Source: Oxalobacteraceae sp. CFBP 13730
GTDB taxonomy: Bacteria > Pseudomonadota > Gammaproteobacteria > Burkholderiales > Burkholderiaceae_D
Reading direction: 5' to 3'
DNA: 64,000 nucleotides
Assembly (NCBI GenBank): GCA_014841835.1
Contig: JACYUQ010000001.1
Coordinates: 1,116,001 to 1,180,000 of the forward strand
How positions within the stretch are numbered: the first letter of the stretch is position 1; each line of letters starts with the position of its first letter. Under the pieces are notes generated by a model. That model saw nothing but the letters and a program-made list of their open reading frames with translations. It had not been told where the DNA came from and searched no databases. A program made the translations under genes and the position numbers. Positions 9,799 to 21,200 of the stretch are shown one piece after another.

Positions 9799-10880
9799 GC
9801 TGCTCTTACCCTTGCTGCCAGTTGTTCGAGTTCGCGCGCGATCGCCTCGTTGGCGTCGCGCTGGCCGACGCGCGCCGCCGCCTGCGCCATGGCCAGGCAT
9901 TGTTCACGCGTGGTTTGCAGCAGACTTTTCAGTCGCTGCGGATTCAGTTCACCCTGCGGCAGGTGCACGGCCGCGCCTTGCCCGTCCATCCAGATCGCGT
10001 TGTCGCGCTGATGGCTGGTGGTGCTGGCCACAAACGGCACCAGCACGCTGGCCACGCCGGCCGCCGTCAGTTCGGACACCGTGATCGCACCGGCGCGGCA
10101 GATCACCAGATCGGCGTCGGCATACGCCGCCGCCATATTGTCGATGAAGTCGACCACATTGGCCTGCACGCCAGCCTGTGCATACGCGGCGCGCAGCGCA
10201 TCGATATTCTTCTTGCCCGACTGGTGCGTGACGACCGGCCGCGCAGCCGGATCGATCAGGGCGAGCGCCGCCGGCACGCCATCGTTGAGCACCTTGGCGC
10301 CCAGGCTGCCGCCGACGACCAGCACGCGCAGCACGCCGGTGCGACCGGCAAACCGTTCGGCGGGCGCAGGCAGATCGAGGATCTGCTGGCGCACCGGGTT
10401 ACCGGTGACGACCGCCTTGCCGGCCGCCTTGCCGAAATCGGCCGGGAAACCGAACAGCACGCGCTGCGCCAATGGCGTGAGCGTTTTGTTCGACAGCAGC
10501 AGCGCGGCGTCGGCATTGATCAGGGCCAGCGGGATGCCAGCGGCGCGCGCCATCACCCCTCCCGGTACCGTCACGTAACCGCCCATGCCCAGCACGACGT
10601 CGGGCCGGCGCGCGGCCAGATAGCGCCGGCAGGTCGCAAAGGCGGCCGCCATCTTGAGCGCGCCCTTGATGGTGTGCGCCAGGCCCTTGCCGCGCAGGCC
10701 GGCGAAGTCGATCGTGTCCATCGCGATGCCGGCTTTCGGTACCAGATCGGTCTCCATGCCGTGGGCGGTGCCCAGCCAGCTCACCTCCCAGCCGCGCGCG
10801 CGCATCGTCTGCGCGATGGCGATGCCGGGGAAGATGTGGCCACCGGTACCGGCAGCCATGATCATCAGCTTTTTGGTCAT
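9795..10880 (-). CDS. murG: UDP-GlcNAc:undecaprenyl-PP-MurNAc-pentapeptide transferase MurG
   Basis: MurG is the GT28-family glycosyltransferase that turns lipid I into lipid II at the inner face of the membrane. The 361-residue protein has the N-terminal glycine loop [15 protein letters not shown] and the second loop [14 protein letters not shown]. The C-terminal donor-binding segment [16 protein letters not shown] is also present. It overlaps ftsW upstream and murC downstream by 4 bp each. Confidence 0.98.
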   Translation of the reverse strand: MTKKLMIMAAGTGGHIFPGIAIAQTMRARGWEVSWLGTAHGMETDLVPKAGIAMDTIDFAGLRGKGLAHTIKGALKMAAAFATCRRYLAARRPDVVLGMGGYVTVPGGVMARAAGIPLALINADAALLLSNKTLTPLAQRVLFGFPADFGKAAGKAVVTGNPVRQQILDLPAPAERFAGRTGVLRVLVVGGSLGAKVLNDGVPAALALIDPAARPVVTHQSGKKNIDALRAAYAQAGVQANVVDFIDNMAAAYADADLVICRAGAITVSELTAAGVASVLVPFVASTTSHQRDNAIWMDGQGAAVHLPQGELNPQRLKSLLQTTREQCLAMAQAAARVGQRDANEAIARELEQLAARVRAA

Positions 10881-12094
10881 GTGCGGCCTCCGCGCATGCG
10901 CACGCGATTTTCATAATCGATGCGCAGCAAAATCGCCAGGCCGACGCAGTTGAACAGCACGCCCGAACCGCCAAAGCTCATCAGCGGCAGAGTCAGTCCC
11001 TTGGTGGGCAACAGGCCCAGGTTCACGCCCATATTGATGAAGGTCTGCACGCCGATCCAGATGCCGATGCCTTTCGCGGCCAAGCCGGCGAACACCTGTT
11101 CCAGCGCGATCGCCTGGCGGCCGATGTCGAAGGCGCGCTTGACGAGCCAGTAGAACATCGCCACCACGACCAGCACGCCGGCCAGACCCAGTTCTTCGCC
11201 GATGACGGCCATGATGAAGTCGGTGTGCGCTTCGGGCAGGTAGAACAGTTTCTCGACCGAGCCACCCAGGCCCACGCCAAAGATCTCGCCGCGCCCGAAC
11301 GCGATCAGCGAGTGCGTCAGCTGGTACGCCTTGTCCAGGGCATTGCCCTCTTCCCACGGGTTCAGGTAAGCGAACATGCGCGCACGGCGAAACGGCGAGA
11401 GCGCGATGATCGCGCTGAAGATCACGACCAGCAGCGCGCCGATGCCGCCGAACCAGATGATGTTGATCCCGCCCAGGAACAGGATGCCCATCGCGATGCA
11501 GACGATCACGCCGAAGGCGCCCAGATCCGGCTCCATCAGCAGCAGGCCACCCACCAGGCCAATGGCCACGACCATCGGCACGAAGCCCTTGGTCAGCTTG
11601 TGCATGTACTCTTGCTTGCGCACCGTGAAGTCGGCCGCGTACAGCACCACGGCGATCTTCATGATTTCGGATGGCTGCACCATGAACACCTTCAGCGACA
11701 GCCAGCGGCGCGCGCCGTTGACCGACACACCCAGGCCCGGAATCAACACCAGCACCAGCAGCACCAGCGTGCCAATAAAAATCATCGGCGCATGCCGCTG
11801 CCAGACCGCGATCGGCACGCGGAACACGATCGCGGCGGCCACCATCGAGACGAGGATGTAGACCGCCTGGCGGTACAGGAAGTATTCGTTGCGGTCCTGC
11901 AGATAGCGGAATTTCGGCGAATCGGGCAGTGCAATCGACGCCGAGTACACCATCACCATCCCGAACAGCATCAGGAGCAGCGTGACCCAGACCAGCGGCT
12001 GGTCGTAGTCCATCATTTTGGACGGCCGGCTGCGCCCGTCGACGGTGGCGTCGACGGCGTTGCCGGAAAACTTGAAGGGCAGCTGGAAGGCCAT
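10877..12094 (-). CDS. ftsW: Peptidoglycan glycosyltransferase FtsW (SEDS family)
   Basis: FtsW is the SEDS-family polymerase that works with FtsI to make septal peptidoglycan. The 405-residue protein has about ten transmembrane segments after a cytoplasmic N-terminus of about 35 residues. It carries SEDS signatures such as [10 protein letters not shown] near the first external loop, [19 protein letters not shown], and the C-terminal [17 protein letters not shown]. It overlaps murD by one base and murG by four. Confidence 0.97.
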   Translation of the reverse strand: MAFQLPFKFSGNAVDATVDGRSRPSKMMDYDQPLVWVTLLLMLFGMVMVYSASIALPDSPKFRYLQDRNEYFLYRQAVYILVSMVAAAIVFRVPIAVWQRHAPMIFIGTLVLLVLVLIPGLGVSVNGARRWLSLKVFMVQPSEIMKIAVVLYAADFTVRKQEYMHKLTKGFVPMVVAIGLVGGLLLMEPDLGAFGVIVCIAMGILFLGGINIIWFGGIGALLVVIFSAIIALSPFRRARMFAYLNPWEEGNALDKAYQLTHSLIAFGRGEIFGVGLGGSVEKLFYLPEAHTDFIMAVIGEELGLAGVLVVVAMFYWLVKRAFDIGRQAIALEQVFAGLAAKGIGIWIGVQTFINMGVNLGLLPTKGLTLPLMSFGGSGVLFNCVGLAILLRIDYENRVRMRGGRT

Positions 12095-13587
12095 CAGATC
12101 TCCTGCCCTTTATCGAGTGCGATGTCGCGCACGGTCTCGACGAACACCTGCGCGCGGTGCGCGTAATTCGTGAACATGTCCAGGCTGGCGCACGCAGGGG
12201 ACAGGAGCACTGCGTCACCGGCACGCGCCAGACCGGCCGCGCGGCGCACTGCCTGCGGCAAGTCGTCAAGGTCGAACGCCGGCACGCCGGTCGCATCGAT
12301 CGCCGCGCGCACGGCAGGCGCATCGCGGCCGATCAGCAGCACGGCGCGGGCATACGCGGCCACCGGCTGGGCCAGCGGCGAAAAGTCCTGCCCCTTGCCG
12401 TCGCCACCGGCGATCAACAGGATCTGCTGGTCGGCGCCGGCAAAGGCCTTGCCCAGGCCCTGCAATGCAGCGACGGTGGCGCCGACATTGGTGCCCTTGC
12501 TGTCGTCGTAATAATCAACGCCATCAATCGTGGCCACCAGTTCGACGCGGTGCGGCTCGCCCGCATACTCGCGCAAGCCGTGCAGCAGCGGCGCGAGCGG
12601 CAGGCCGCAGGCGCGGCACAGGGCCAGCGCGGCCAGTGCATTGGCGGCATTGTGCAGGCCACGAATCTTGAGCGCATCGGCCGGCATCAGGCGGCCCACA
12701 ATGGCGTCGACCTGTTCGCGGGTTTCGCCGCGTTTGAGTTTCTTGTCGCTTGCCTCGCCCGCCACGGCATTGGCCAGCCACAGCACGCCGCGCTCGTCGA
12801 TCAGGCCGAAGCTGTCGGCGTCCTTTGGTTCATCGGTCCCGAAGGTGAACCGCGCCGCATCGACCGCCATGCGCATCACGCGCGCATCGTCGCGATTCAG
12901 GACGCGCACGGTGTCCGGGCCGAAGATGCGCGCCTTGTCAGCCGCATAGGCATCCATCGTGCCGTGCCAGTCGAGGTGATCCTGGGTCAGGTTCAGCACC
13001 GTCGCGGCGTCGGCCTGGAGACTGAACGTTGTGTGCAACTGGAAGCTGGACAATTCAAGCACCCAGGCTTGCGGCAACTCGTTCGCATCGATCGACTCGC
13101 GCAGCACGTCCAGCGCGGCCGGGCTGATATTGCCAGCCACGCGCGTGGTCAAACCCGCGCGGCGGCACAGCAGGCCGGTCAGGCTCGTCACCGTCGTCTT
13201 GCCGTTGGTGCCCGTGATCGCAATGACTTTCGGCGCGTAGCCGCTGCTTTCGCGCAGGTGCGCCAGCGCCTGGGCAAACAGTTCGATCTCGCCCCAGACG
13301 GGGATAGCGCGGGTAGCAGCGGCAGGCATGATGGCGGCCAGTTCGCGCTCCGGGGCCAGGCCCGGGCTGACAGCGACAAAGTCGACGCCATCGAGCAGGT
13401 CGGCGCCAAATTCGCCAGCGACGAACTGCGCATCCGGCGCGGCCGCGCGCAGCGCCGGCAGGCGTTGCGGTTCCGCGCGCGTATCGGCCACGCGCACGCG
13501 TGCGCCGCCCCGCGCGAGCCAGTGCGCCATCGCGAGCCCGGATTCACCGAGGCCCAGTACCAGTGCGAGTTTGCCGTCGTAGTTCAT
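12094..13587 (-). CDS. murD: UDP-N-acetylmuramoyl-L-alanine--D-glutamate ligase MurD
   Basis: MurD adds D-glutamate to UDP-MurNAc-L-Ala. The 497-residue protein begins [20 protein letters not shown], has the Mur-ligase ATP loop [13 protein letters not shown], and the substrate region [17 protein letters not shown]. It is longer than the E. coli enzyme (about 438 residues); part of the excess is an insertion rich in Lys/Glu ([14 protein letters not shown]) in the central domain. It overlaps mraY by one base (TAATG) and ftsW by one (TGATG). Confidence 0.97.
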   Translation of the reverse strand: MNYDGKLALVLGLGESGLAMAHWLARGGARVRVADTRAEPQRLPALRAAAPDAQFVAGEFGADLLDGVDFVAVSPGLAPERELAAIMPAAATRAIPVWGEIELFAQALAHLRESSGYAPKVIAITGTNGKTTVTSLTGLLCRRAGLTTRVAGNISPAALDVLRESIDANELPQAWVLELSSFQLHTTFSLQADAATVLNLTQDHLDWHGTMDAYAADKARIFGPDTVRVLNRDDARVMRMAVDAARFTFGTDEPKDADSFGLIDERGVLWLANAVAGEASDKKLKRGETREQVDAIVGRLMPADALKIRGLHNAANALAALALCRACGLPLAPLLHGLREYAGEPHRVELVATIDGVDYYDDSKGTNVGATVAALQGLGKAFAGADQQILLIAGGDGKGQDFSPLAQPVAAYARAVLLIGRDAPAVRAAIDATGVPAFDLDDLPQAVRRAAGLARAGDAVLLSPACASLDMFTNYAHRAQVFVETVRDIALDKGQEI

Positions 13588-14756
13588 TAACGCAGTTTCA
13601 GTGTAGAGAGACCGACCAGGATCAGCACGATGGTCACGATCCAGAAGCGGACCACGACCTTGGTTTCGTTCCAGCCCTTTTGTTCAAAGTGGTGGTGCAG
13701 CGGCGCCATCAAAAACACGCGGCGGCCGGTGCCATAGCGCTTCTTCGTGTACTTGAACCAGGTCACCTGGATGATCACCGACAGCGTTTCGGCCACGAAC
13801 ACACCGCCCATGATGAACAGGACGATTTCCTGGCGCACGATGACGGCGATGGTGCCAAGCGCGCCGCCGAGGGCCAGCGCGCCGACGTCGCCCATGAACA
13901 TCTGGGCCGGGTGCGCGTTGAACCACAGGAAGGCCAGGCCCGCACCGGCCATCGCGCCGCAGAAGATCAGCAGTTCGCCGGCGCCCGGGATGTACGGGAT
14001 CAACAGATATTTCGAGAACGTCACGCTACCGGTGAGATACGCGAACAGGCCCAGGGCCGCGCCGACCATCACGGTTGGCATGATCGCCAGGCCATCCAGG
14101 CCATCGGTGAAGTTGACGGCATTCGACGCGCCCACGATCACGCAATAGGTCAGCGCGATAAAACCCCAGACGCCCAGCGGATAGCTGATGGTCTTGAAGA
14201 ACGGGACGATCAGGTCGGCCTTCGGCGGCAGCGTCATCGAAAAGCCCGACTGCACCCAGGCGTAGAACAGCTGCGCGACTTCCCACGGGTTGGCGGCCGA
14301 GACCGAGAACGCCAGATAAAGAGCAGATGCAATACCGATCAGCGACATCCAGAAGTATTTTTCGCGCGAACGCATGCCTTCCGGGTCCTTGTAGACCACC
14401 TTGCGGTAATCGTCGACCCAGCCGACGGCGCCAAAGCCCATCGTCACGACCAGCACTGGCCAGATCAGGCGGTTCGACAGGTCGCACCACAGCAGCGTCG
14501 AGATGCCGATCGCGATCAGGACCAGCACGCCGCCCATCGTCGGGGTGCCGTGCTTGGTCAGGTGACTTTGCGGGCCGTAGGTGCGCACGGCCTGACCGAC
14601 TTTCAGTTCGGTCAGTCTGCGGATGACGATCGGACCGGCCACGAGGCCAATGGTGATGGCCGTGATGGTGGCGAACACCGCGCGGAACGTGAGGTAGTTA
14701 AACACGCGCAGCGGACCGAGATAGTCCTGAAAGTATTGTGCGAGCCAGAGAAGCAT
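13587..14756 (-). CDS. mraY: Phospho-N-acetylmuramoyl-pentapeptide transferase MraY
   Basis: MraY transfers phospho-MurNAc-pentapeptide to undecaprenyl phosphate, forming lipid I in the inner membrane. The 389-residue polytopic protein begins [20 protein letters not shown]. It has the catalytic aspartate motifs GWVDDYRK and [11 protein letters not shown] and the signature [13 protein letters not shown]. The start at 14756 lies one base after the murF stop and matches the family N-terminus; an upstream in-frame ATG would overlap murF. Confidence 0.98.
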   Translation of the reverse strand: MLLWLAQYFQDYLGPLRVFNYLTFRAVFATITAITIGLVAGPIVIRRLTELKVGQAVRTYGPQSHLTKHGTPTMGGVLVLIAIGISTLLWCDLSNRLIWPVLVVTMGFGAVGWVDDYRKVVYKDPEGMRSREKYFWMSLIGIASALYLAFSVSAANPWEVAQLFYAWVQSGFSMTLPPKADLIVPFFKTISYPLGVWGFIALTYCVIVGASNAVNFTDGLDGLAIMPTVMVGAALGLFAYLTGSVTFSKYLLIPYIPGAGELLIFCGAMAGAGLAFLWFNAHPAQMFMGDVGALALGGALGTIAVIVRQEIVLFIMGGVFVAETLSVIIQVTWFKYTKKRYGTGRRVFLMAPLHHHFEQKGWNETKVVVRFWIVTIVLILVGLSTLKLR

Positions 14757-14757
14757 A

Positions 14758-16131
14758 TTAGTGGGCGTCCTTGCCAAGGGGGGTTGATCCGGTCAGGTGC
14801 TGGACCACGCGTTCCATTTTCATGAAACGCGAGCCCTTCACCAGCACAGTCGCGTCCGTATTGCTGCCCAGTTTTTTATCCAGTGCTGCCAATAACTCGT
14901 CGAACTGCTCGTAATGCTGTGCTCCCGACGCGGCCAGATGGCGCGCCAGCTCGCCCGTCGCGAGCACGGTGTCGATGCCACGCGTCTGTGCGTAAGCCCC
15001 GATTTCTTCGTGAAATTCTTTGCCCTGCGCGCCGACTTCGCCCATGTCGCCCACCACCAGGATGCGTGGCGCCGGATACGCGGCCAGCACGTCGATGGCC
15101 GCGCGCATCGAGTCGGGATTGGCGTTGTAGGTGTCGTCGATGACGGTCGCGCCGCCGGCAGCCTGCTTGCGCTGCAGGCGCCCGCCGACTGGCGCGAAGG
15201 CTTCGAGGCCGCGCACGATCGCGTCCTGGTCGATGCCGGCGCCCAGAGCGCAGGCAATCGCGGCCAGCGCGTTGCGCACATTGTGCTCGCCGGCCGCGGC
15301 CAGCTTGATGGCAAACTGCGCGCCGCGCGCACGCACCTGCAGGTCGCTGCCGAAGCCGTTGCTCGTGTAATCGGCGCGCACGTCGCAGGCGTCAGAGAGG
15401 CCAAACGTGATGACGTCACACGCGGCCAGGCCGCGCCACAGCGCAGTATACAGGTCGTCGCCCGGGAACACGGCCACGCCGTGCGGGCCCAGGGCCTGCA
15501 GCACCGCGCCATTCTCGCGCGCCACCGCTTCCACGGTGTGCATGAATTCCTGGTGCTCGCGCTGCGCATTGTTTACCAGCGCGACCGTCGGCGCGGCGAT
15601 GGCCGCCAGGCGCGCGATCTCGCCCGGATGGTTCATGCCCAGCTCCACCACTGCGGCGCGATGGCCTGCCGTCAGGCGGAACAGCGTGAGTGGCACGCCG
15701 ATCTCGTTGTTCAGATTGCCCTGCGTGGCCAGGCGCGCGCTCTCGCCCACTGCCGCCGCCAGGATCGATGCGATCATTTCCTTGACCGTCGTCTTGCCGT
15801 TGCTGCCGGTGACGCCGATGACGGGCAGCTCGAACCCGGTGCGCCAGGCATGCGCGATGCGGCCCAGCGCAACCAGCGTGTCGGGCACGACGATCGCCGG
15901 CAGCGTCCAGCCGTTCGGCAGCGATGACACGACCACCGCCGCCACGTCGCGAGCCGCGACCTGGTCGAGGAAATCGTGGGCGTCGAACGACTCGCCGCGC
16001 AGCGCGACAAACAGCGCGCCGGCGTCGACCTTGCGGCTGTCGGTCGACACGCCGCCAAAGGCGACATCCGCGCCGACCAGGCGTGCGCCGGGAATGGCCG
16101 CCACGAGTTTTGCCAACGTACCCTGCATCAA
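14758..16131 (-). CDS. murF: UDP-MurNAc-tripeptide--D-alanyl-D-alanine ligase MurF
   Basis: MurF adds the D-Ala-D-Ala dipeptide made by DdlB to complete the UDP-MurNAc-pentapeptide. The 457-residue protein begins [20 protein letters not shown], has GVSTDSRKV in the N-terminal domain, the ATP loop [13 protein letters not shown], and [14 protein letters not shown] in the C-terminal half. It overlaps the murE stop by 4 bp. Confidence 0.97.
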   Translation of the reverse strand: MMQGTLAKLVAAIPGARLVGADVAFGGVSTDSRKVDAGALFVALRGESFDAHDFLDQVAARDVAAVVVSSLPNGWTLPAIVVPDTLVALGRIAHAWRTGFELPVIGVTGSNGKTTVKEMIASILAAAVGESARLATQGNLNNEIGVPLTLFRLTAGHRAAVVELGMNHPGEIARLAAIAAPTVALVNNAQREHQEFMHTVEAVARENGAVLQALGPHGVAVFPGDDLYTALWRGLAACDVITFGLSDACDVRADYTSNGFGSDLQVRARGAQFAIKLAAAGEHNVRNALAAIACALGAGIDQDAIVRGLEAFAPVGGRLQRKQAAGGATVIDDTYNANPDSMRAAIDVLAAYPAPRILVVGDMGEVGAQGKEFHEEIGAYAQTRGIDTVLATGELARHLAASGAQHYEQFDELLAALDKKLGSNTDATVLVKGSRFMKMERVVQHLTGSTPLGKDAH

Positions 16132-17663
16132 TGCGTCCTCAACATGGTAAGCCGCGCCGTCAATGCGAGCGAAGCGTGGTCCGTATCCGAAAACGGCATC
16201 TTGCGTCCCTTGATTTCCTGGTAAGGCTCATGGCCTTTGCCTGCCAGCAGGATCACGTCCTGTTTGGCCGCCTGTTTCACGGCCAGCAGAATGGCCGACG
16301 CGCGGTCTTCCACCGTCTGCAGGCGCGAGCCCGGGGCGTTAGCATCCATCCCCGCCACGATCTGGGCGATGATGGCGCCCGGTTCTTCGCTGCGCGGGTT
16401 GTCGCTGGTGACCAGCACGTGGTCGGCGGCCTGCGCGATGCGGCCCATCTGCGGGCGCTTGCCCGGATCGCGATCGCCCCCGCAGCCAAACACGCACCAC
16501 AGCTGGCCGCCACGGTCAGCCGCCACCTGACGCAGCGCGTCCAGGGTTTTTTCCAGTGCGTCCGGCGTGTGCGCGTAGTCGATCACGACCATCGGTGCAT
16601 CCTGTCCGCCCATTTGCTGCATGCGCCCTGGCGCCGGGACCAGCGATTCGATCGCCTCGACCGCGCTTTTAAGCGCTACGCCGCGCGCCAGCAAGGCGCC
16701 CAGCACCGCCAGCGTATTGCTCACGTTGTAGTTGCCCACCAGGCGGCTGCGGATGGTCGCGCTGCCTGCGGGCGTCTCGACCTGGCATTCGGTGCCGGCG
16801 TTCTTGCTGCGCATGCCGCTCGCGCGCAGGACGGCCACGCCGTCCGGCACAGCAGCAGAGGCGTCCAGCGTATAGCCGGTGACGGCCAGTGCCGGGAAAT
16901 TCGTGCGCAGATGCGCCACCAGGCGCTGCCCGGCTGCGTCGTCAAGGTTGACGATCGCATGCTTCAGGCCCGGCCACTCGAACAGCTTGACCTTGGCCGC
17001 CTCGTAGCTCGCCATGTCGCCATGGAAGTCGAGGTGGTCGCGCGTCAGGTTCGTGAAGATCGCCACGTCGACATGCATGCCGGCGGTACGCTCCTGCACC
17101 AGACCAATGGACGAGGCTTCGATTGCCAGCGCCGTGACGCCCTTGCCGTTCAGCTCCGCCAGCGTCTGCGCCAGCAGCACGGCGTCCGGCGTCGTGTAAC
17201 CGGTAACGTCGAACTGCGCTTCGGTTTTTGCCTTGGGCGCGATGACGCCCACGCCCAGCGTGCCGATCACGCCGGCAGTCTCGCCCAGGCGCGCCAGCGC
17301 TTGCGCGGTCCACAGCGCGCACGAGGTCTTGCCGTTGGTGCCGGTGACAGCGACGGTGAACATCGCGCTGTCCGGCTGGCCCAGCACCGCGTGCGCGATC
17401 GGACCGGCCAGTTGCTTGAGGCCCGTCACGGCCAGCCGTGGGGTAGCGATCGCATCGTCCCATGCGAAGTCCACGTCGTCATAGACGATGGCGGCGGCGC
17501 CTGCCGCGGCAGCGGCGCCGATGAAGCGGCGGCCATCCTGCGCGTCGCCCGGATAGGCAAAGAATACGTCACCCGGCTGCACGCGGCGCGAGTCGGAAAC
17601 GAGATGACCGCCCGGTGCGGCGGCGGCAATCCAGCTGCGGACGTCGTTCAGGCTGGGGCGCAT
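16128..17663 (-). CDS. murE: UDP-MurNAc-L-Ala-D-Glu--meso-diaminopimelate ligase MurE
   Basis: MurE adds the third amino acid of the stem peptide. The 511-residue protein begins MRPSLNDVRSWIAAAAPGG, with VSDSRRVQPGDVFFA, the ATP loop VTGTNGKTSCALW, and the motif SDNPRSEEP. DNPR is the known marker for meso-diaminopimelate rather than lysine, as expected in a Gram-negative cell. The same frame stays open for about 490 codons further upstream, antisense-free but inside ftsI in another frame; the start at 17663 overlaps the ftsI stop by one base and is clearly the real one. Confidence 0.97.
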   Translation of the reverse strand: MRPSLNDVRSWIAAAAPGGHLVSDSRRVQPGDVFFAYPGDAQDGRRFIGAAAAAGAAAIVYDDVDFAWDDAIATPRLAVTGLKQLAGPIAHAVLGQPDSAMFTVAVTGTNGKTSCALWTAQALARLGETAGVIGTLGVGVIAPKAKTEAQFDVTGYTTPDAVLLAQTLAELNGKGVTALAIEASSIGLVQERTAGMHVDVAIFTNLTRDHLDFHGDMASYEAAKVKLFEWPGLKHAIVNLDDAAGQRLVAHLRTNFPALAVTGYTLDASAAVPDGVAVLRASGMRSKNAGTECQVETPAGSATIRSRLVGNYNVSNTLAVLGALLARGVALKSAVEAIESLVPAPGRMQQMGGQDAPMVVIDYAHTPDALEKTLDALRQVAADRGGQLWCVFGCGGDRDPGKRPQMGRIAQAADHVLVTSDNPRSEEPGAIIAQIVAGMDANAPGSRLQTVEDRASAILLAVKQAAKQDVILLAGKGHEPYQEIKGRKMPFSDTDHASLALTARLTMLRTH

Positions 17664-19438
17664 CACATGCTCTCCTCGAGTGGGACTTCGGGAATGATGA
17701 TGTCCGTAATGGAGGAATCGGGCGGCACGTTGGCCGCACGCAGCGCGCTGGCAAACAGGTCGGCGGCCGTCGGTGCGGCCACGCTGCCGCCGGTGCGCAG
17801 GGCGCCGCTCGGATCGTCGACCATCACCGCAATGATGAAGCGCGGCTTGGACATCGGCCCGATGCCGGCAAAATAGCCGATGTTGTTGGTGCGCGAGTAG
17901 CGGCCATTGACGATCTTTTCGGCCGTACCGGTCTTGCCGCCGATGCGGTAGCCGGCCACCTGTGCTTTCGATGCCGTACCTTGCGGGCCGACCACCGATT
18001 CGAGCATCGTGCGCACCTGTGCTGCGGTCTTGGGCGAAATCACCTGCTGGCCGACCGGTTCTTCGTTGATCTTCACGAACGACAGCGGAATGATGTCGCC
18101 GTTGCGCGCGAAGATCATGTACGAGCGCGCCATCTGCAGCAGCGAGACCGACAGGCCGTGGCCGAAGGCCATGTTCGCGTACTCGATCGGGCGCCACGAT
18201 TTCCATGGCCGCACGCGACCGGCAGTGGCGCCCGGGAAGCCGAAGCGCGGCGCCTGGCCGTAGCCGACCTTGGTGTACATCTCCCACATTTCCTGCGCCG
18301 GGATGCGCTGCGACACCTTGACGGCGCCGATATTCGACGACTTCTGGATGATGCCGCTGACCGTCTGCACGCCGTAGTTGTGGGTATCGCGAATGCGCTT
18401 GCCGGTGATCGTCATCCAGCCCGGGTTGTTGTCGAATACCGTGTCGGGCGTGATGCGGCCCGTGTCCAGGCCCAGGCCGATGGTGATCGGCTTGATCGTC
18501 GAACCCGGCTCGAACGTGTCGGTGATGACGCGGTTGCGCAGCTGCTCGCCGGTCAGCTTGGAGCGGTCGTTCGGGTTGTAGGTCGGGTAATTCGCCAGCG
18601 CCAGCACCTCGCCCGTATGCACATCGAGCACCACGGCGGCGCCGGCCTTCGCATTGAATTTCTCGACCGCATTCTTGATGCTGGTAAACGCAATGTACTG
18701 GAGCTTGCTGTCGACCGACAGCGTTAGGTCGCGCCCCTGATGCGGCTCGCGGAACATGCCCAGATCCTCGGCGATGTGCCCCAGGCGGTCCTTGATCACG
18801 CGGCGGCTGCCCGGCACGCCCATCAGTGTTTTCTGGTGTTGCAGCTCCATGCCTTCCTGGCCCTTGTCTTCCACGTTGGTGAAACCGACCAGGTGGGTGA
18901 CGACTTCGCCCTGCGGGTAGAAGCGCTTGTATTCCTTGCGCGTGTCGAGGCCGTTGATCTTGAGCTTTTCGATTTCGGCGATCACCGGCATCTCGACCTG
19001 GCGTTTCAGGTAGACGAAGGTACGGTCCGAGTCGAGCTTCTTGCGGATGTCGGCTTCGGGCATGCCCAGCAGCTTGGCCAGTGCGGTGATTTTTTCCGGC
19101 GGCGAGGCCAGCACGTCTTCGGGGATCGCCCACACGGCGCGCACCGGCAGCGACGTGGCCAGCACGGCGCCGTTGCGGTCGAGGATGCGGCCACGCGTGG
19201 CCGGCAGTTCGAGCGTGCGCTCGTAGCGGCTCTTGCCCTGGCTTTGCAGGAACTGGTTCGACACGCCCTGCAGCCAGACGGCGCGCGCGCCCAGCGCGGC
19301 AAACGAGGCGAACAGGACGAACAGCACCATGCGCGAGCGCCAGTCGGGCAGGCGCACCGCGAGCACCGGGCTCTTGGTGAATGCAACGCCCTTCGAGGCC
19401 GCAACGCGGGCGCCGGATTTGGAAGCACCGCGCGTCAT
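17663..19438 (-). CDS. ftsI: Septal peptidoglycan transpeptidase FtsI (PBP3)
   Basis: FtsI is the class B penicillin-binding protein that cross-links septal peptidoglycan with FtsW. The 591-residue protein has a basic cytoplasmic N-terminus, one transmembrane anchor at about residues 37-56 and the pedestal motif ATRGRILDRNGAVLA. The three transpeptidase motifs are SxxK (EPGSTIKP), SxN (QKSSNIG) and KTG (GGKTGTAEK). It overlaps ftsL by 4 bp. It ends without a long tail. Confidence 0.98.
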   Translation of the reverse strand: MTRGASKSGARVAASKGVAFTKSPVLAVRLPDWRSRMVLFVLFASFAALGARAVWLQGVSNQFLQSQGKSRYERTLELPATRGRILDRNGAVLATSLPVRAVWAIPEDVLASPPEKITALAKLLGMPEADIRKKLDSDRTFVYLKRQVEMPVIAEIEKLKINGLDTRKEYKRFYPQGEVVTHLVGFTNVEDKGQEGMELQHQKTLMGVPGSRRVIKDRLGHIAEDLGMFREPHQGRDLTLSVDSKLQYIAFTSIKNAVEKFNAKAGAAVVLDVHTGEVLALANYPTYNPNDRSKLTGEQLRNRVITDTFEPGSTIKPITIGLGLDTGRITPDTVFDNNPGWMTITGKRIRDTHNYGVQTVSGIIQKSSNIGAVKVSQRIPAQEMWEMYTKVGYGQAPRFGFPGATAGRVRPWKSWRPIEYANMAFGHGLSVSLLQMARSYMIFARNGDIIPLSFVKINEEPVGQQVISPKTAAQVRTMLESVVGPQGTASKAQVAGYRIGGKTGTAEKIVNGRYSRTNNIGYFAGIGPMSKPRFIIAVMVDDPSGALRTGGSVAAPTAADLFASALRAANVPPDSSITDIIIPEVPLEESM

Positions 19439-19707
19439 GGGGCGCCTTCGGTCAGGTATTGGGTACGGGCCGGCGTCACCGGTGCCATGTTCAACTCGGC
19501 ACGGGCGATCTGCTCGATGCGGTCGTTCTTGGCCAGGCGCGACTGGTCGAGCTGGAGCTGGTCCCAGTCGACGTCGAGCTGGTGCGCGTGCTGCTGCAGG
19601 CGTTCGAGTTCGATCAGGAGGTGACGTGCCTGGTAGCGGGCGTTCACGACCGACAGCGCGCAGCCGACCAGCAGCGTGGTAAGAAACACGTTGACCTTCA
19701 CGCTCAT
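19435..19707 (-). CDS. ftsL: Cell division protein FtsL
   Basis: FtsL is a small bitopic protein that forms the FtsQBL complex and activates FtsWI. The 90-residue protein begins [20 protein letters not shown], a membrane anchor. A heptad-like periplasmic coiled coil follows ([40 protein letters not shown]). It overlaps both rsmH and ftsI by 4 bp. Confidence 0.95.
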   Translation of the reverse strand: MSVKVNVFLTTLLVGCALSVVNARYQARHLLIELERLQQHAHQLDVDWDQLQLDQSRLAKNDRIEQIARAELNMAPVTPARTQYLTEGAP

Positions 19708-20663
19708 GTCGGCGTTCCCAGACGTTCGGCGACGCGCAGCACGGCCGAGCGCGAGCGCGGGTTGTCCGCGACTTCGGCGTCCGATGGCTTGGTCTTCATG
19801 ATCAGCTTCATCAACGGCTGCGGCAGGTCGACCGCGCGGATCGGCAGACGCCGGTCCGGTTGCTCGACATTGGCCTTCGATGCAAAGAACTGCTTGACCA
19901 TGCGGTCTTCCAGCGAGTGAAAGCTGATCACCGACATGCGCGCGCCGGGCGCGAGCATGCTGTAGGCCGCCGTCAACCCCGCTTCGAGGTCTTCAAGCTC
20001 TTGATTGATGAAAATCCGGATAGCCTGAAAGGTCCTGGTTGCCGGATCTTTGCCTTTTTCCCTGCTTTTGACCGTGTTTGCCACGATTGCGGCAAGCTGT
20101 CGTGTGCTTGAAATTGGTTCGACTGCGCGGCGAGCAACAATCGCCTTTGCAATCTGAAAAGCAAACCGCTCTTCTCCATAATTGCGTATCACCTTTTCCA
20201 AATGGTTTTGCTCTGCCGTCGCGACCCATTCGGCCGCCGACATGCCGCGCGTGGTGTCCATGCGCATGTCGAGGGGGCCGTCCTGGCGGAAGCTGAAGCC
20301 GCGGCTGGCGTCGTCGACCTGGGGCGACGAAATGCCCAAGTCGAGCAGGATGCCGTCGACCTGATGAATGCCGCGCGCGGCAAGCGCGTCGGCCATCGTG
20401 GCAAAGCTGTCGTGAACAATGCAGAAGCGCGGATCGTTGATCTGCTCCGCGGTTGCAATGGCTTGCGGGTCCTTGTCGAACGCAATCAGGCGCCCTTCCG
20501 GCGCCAGGCGCGACAGCAGAAGACGGCTGTGACCGCCGCGACCGAAGGTCCCGTCTATATACGTACCGGCAGCACGTGCGCCGGTCAGCTCGAGCGCATC
20601 GACTGCTTCGTCAAGTAGCACCGTGCGATGCTGATAATCAGGCACCGTCAAAGAATCCGTCAT
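19704..20663 (-). CDS. rsmH: 16S rRNA (cytosine1402-N4)-methyltransferase RsmH
   Basis: RsmH (MraW) is the SAM-dependent enzyme that methylates N4 of C1402 in the 16S rRNA P site. The 319-residue protein begins [20 protein letters not shown] and has the SAM loop [14 protein letters not shown] and [18 protein letters not shown]. It ends with the family-typical [11 protein letters not shown]. The start at 20663 was chosen because HRTVLLDE normally lies close to the N-terminus; an ATG 11 codons upstream overlaps mraZ. It is separated from mraZ by 7 bp. Confidence 0.97.
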   Translation of the reverse strand: MTDSLTVPDYQHRTVLLDEAVDALELTGARAAGTYIDGTFGRGGHSRLLLSRLAPEGRLIAFDKDPQAIATAEQINDPRFCIVHDSFATMADALAARGIHQVDGILLDLGISSPQVDDASRGFSFRQDGPLDMRMDTTRGMSAAEWVATAEQNHLEKVIRNYGEERFAFQIAKAIVARRAVEPISSTRQLAAIVANTVKSREKGKDPATRTFQAIRIFINQELEDLEAGLTAAYSMLAPGARMSVISFHSLEDRMVKQFFASKANVEQPDRRLPIRAVDLPQPLMKLIMKTKPSDAEVADNPRSRSAVLRVAERLGTPT

Positions 20664-20670
20664 CGGCGCC

Positions 20671-21099
20671 TCAGAAAGAAAAATTGGAAAGTACATCCGG
20701 CATGCCGCCAGCCACAGCTGCGGCCTCGTCCTCGGCCAACCTGGCGGCGTTCCAGATTTCGAAGTGGCTGCCCATACCGAGCATCATCACTTCCTTCTCG
20801 AGCCCGACGGCAGCGCGCAGCTCGGGAGAGATCAGGATACGGCCGGCGCTGTCAAGCTCGACATCGACGGCATTGCCAAGGAAAATACGCTGCCATGCGC
20901 GGGCCGACATCGGCCAGGCAGCGATCTGCTTGCGATGCTCTTCCCACACCGGGCGCGGAAAGAACAACAGGCAGCCCTGTGGGTGCTTGGTCAGCGTGAC
21001 GCGACCTTCGCACTGAAGTGTCAGGGCGTCACGATGCTTGGCTGGAATGGACATCCGCCCTTTTGCATCGAGGTTGATCGCTGACGCGCCCTGGAACAC
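20671..21099 (-). CDS. mraZ: Transcriptional regulator MraZ
   Basis: MraZ is an AbrB-like DNA-binding protein that forms rings and represses its own operon. The 142-residue protein is called from a GTG at 21099, giving the family N-terminus (V/M)[18 protein letters not shown]. An AGG lies 7 nt before the GTG. An ATG-started frame reaches 21237, but it would place 46 non-family residues, the operator and the promoter inside the gene. Two AbrB-like repeats are seen: [14 protein letters not shown] and [14 protein letters not shown]. It heads the dcw cluster. Confidence 0.93.
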   Translation of the reverse strand: MFQGASAINLDAKGRMSIPAKHRDALTLQCEGRVTLTKHPQGCLLFFPRPVWEEHRKQIAAWPMSARAWQRIFLGNAVDVELDSAGRILISPELRAAVGLEKEVMMLGMGSHFEIWNAARLAEDEAAAVAGGMPDVLSNFSF

Positions 21100-21160
21100 G
21101 TAAATGCCTAGCTTGGAGAATTCGGTTGGTCGTTGTTGTCTGGCGCCGGGATCTGGATTT

Positions 21161-21200
21161 CTTCCCACAAATCGACACTTTTTCACACTGTTTCCCACTT
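21161..21200 (-). promoter_or_regulatory. MraZ operator: four 10-bp-phased boxes
   Basis: Read on the minus strand, four consecutive decamers each carry a GTG-type core in the same phase: AAGTGGGAAA, CAGTGTGAAA, AAGTGTCGAT and TTGTGGGAAG. The outer two contain TGGGA; the middle two are degenerate. This matches the known MraZ target of TGGGN repeats with 5-nt spacers. The first box overlaps the -10 hexamer, so binding would block transcription. Confidence 0.85.

Noticed and set aside
15924-17876. 650-codon plus-strand open frame opposite murF/murE/ftsI
   Set aside because: It is very rich in Arg, Ala, His and Gln and antisense to genes with clear family matches; high GC creates such shadows.
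17664-19133. Long minus-strand open frame continuing murE upstream
   Set aside because: It is the wrong frame within ftsI, which has all catalytic motifs; the murE start at 17663 overlaps the ftsI stop and gives the family length.
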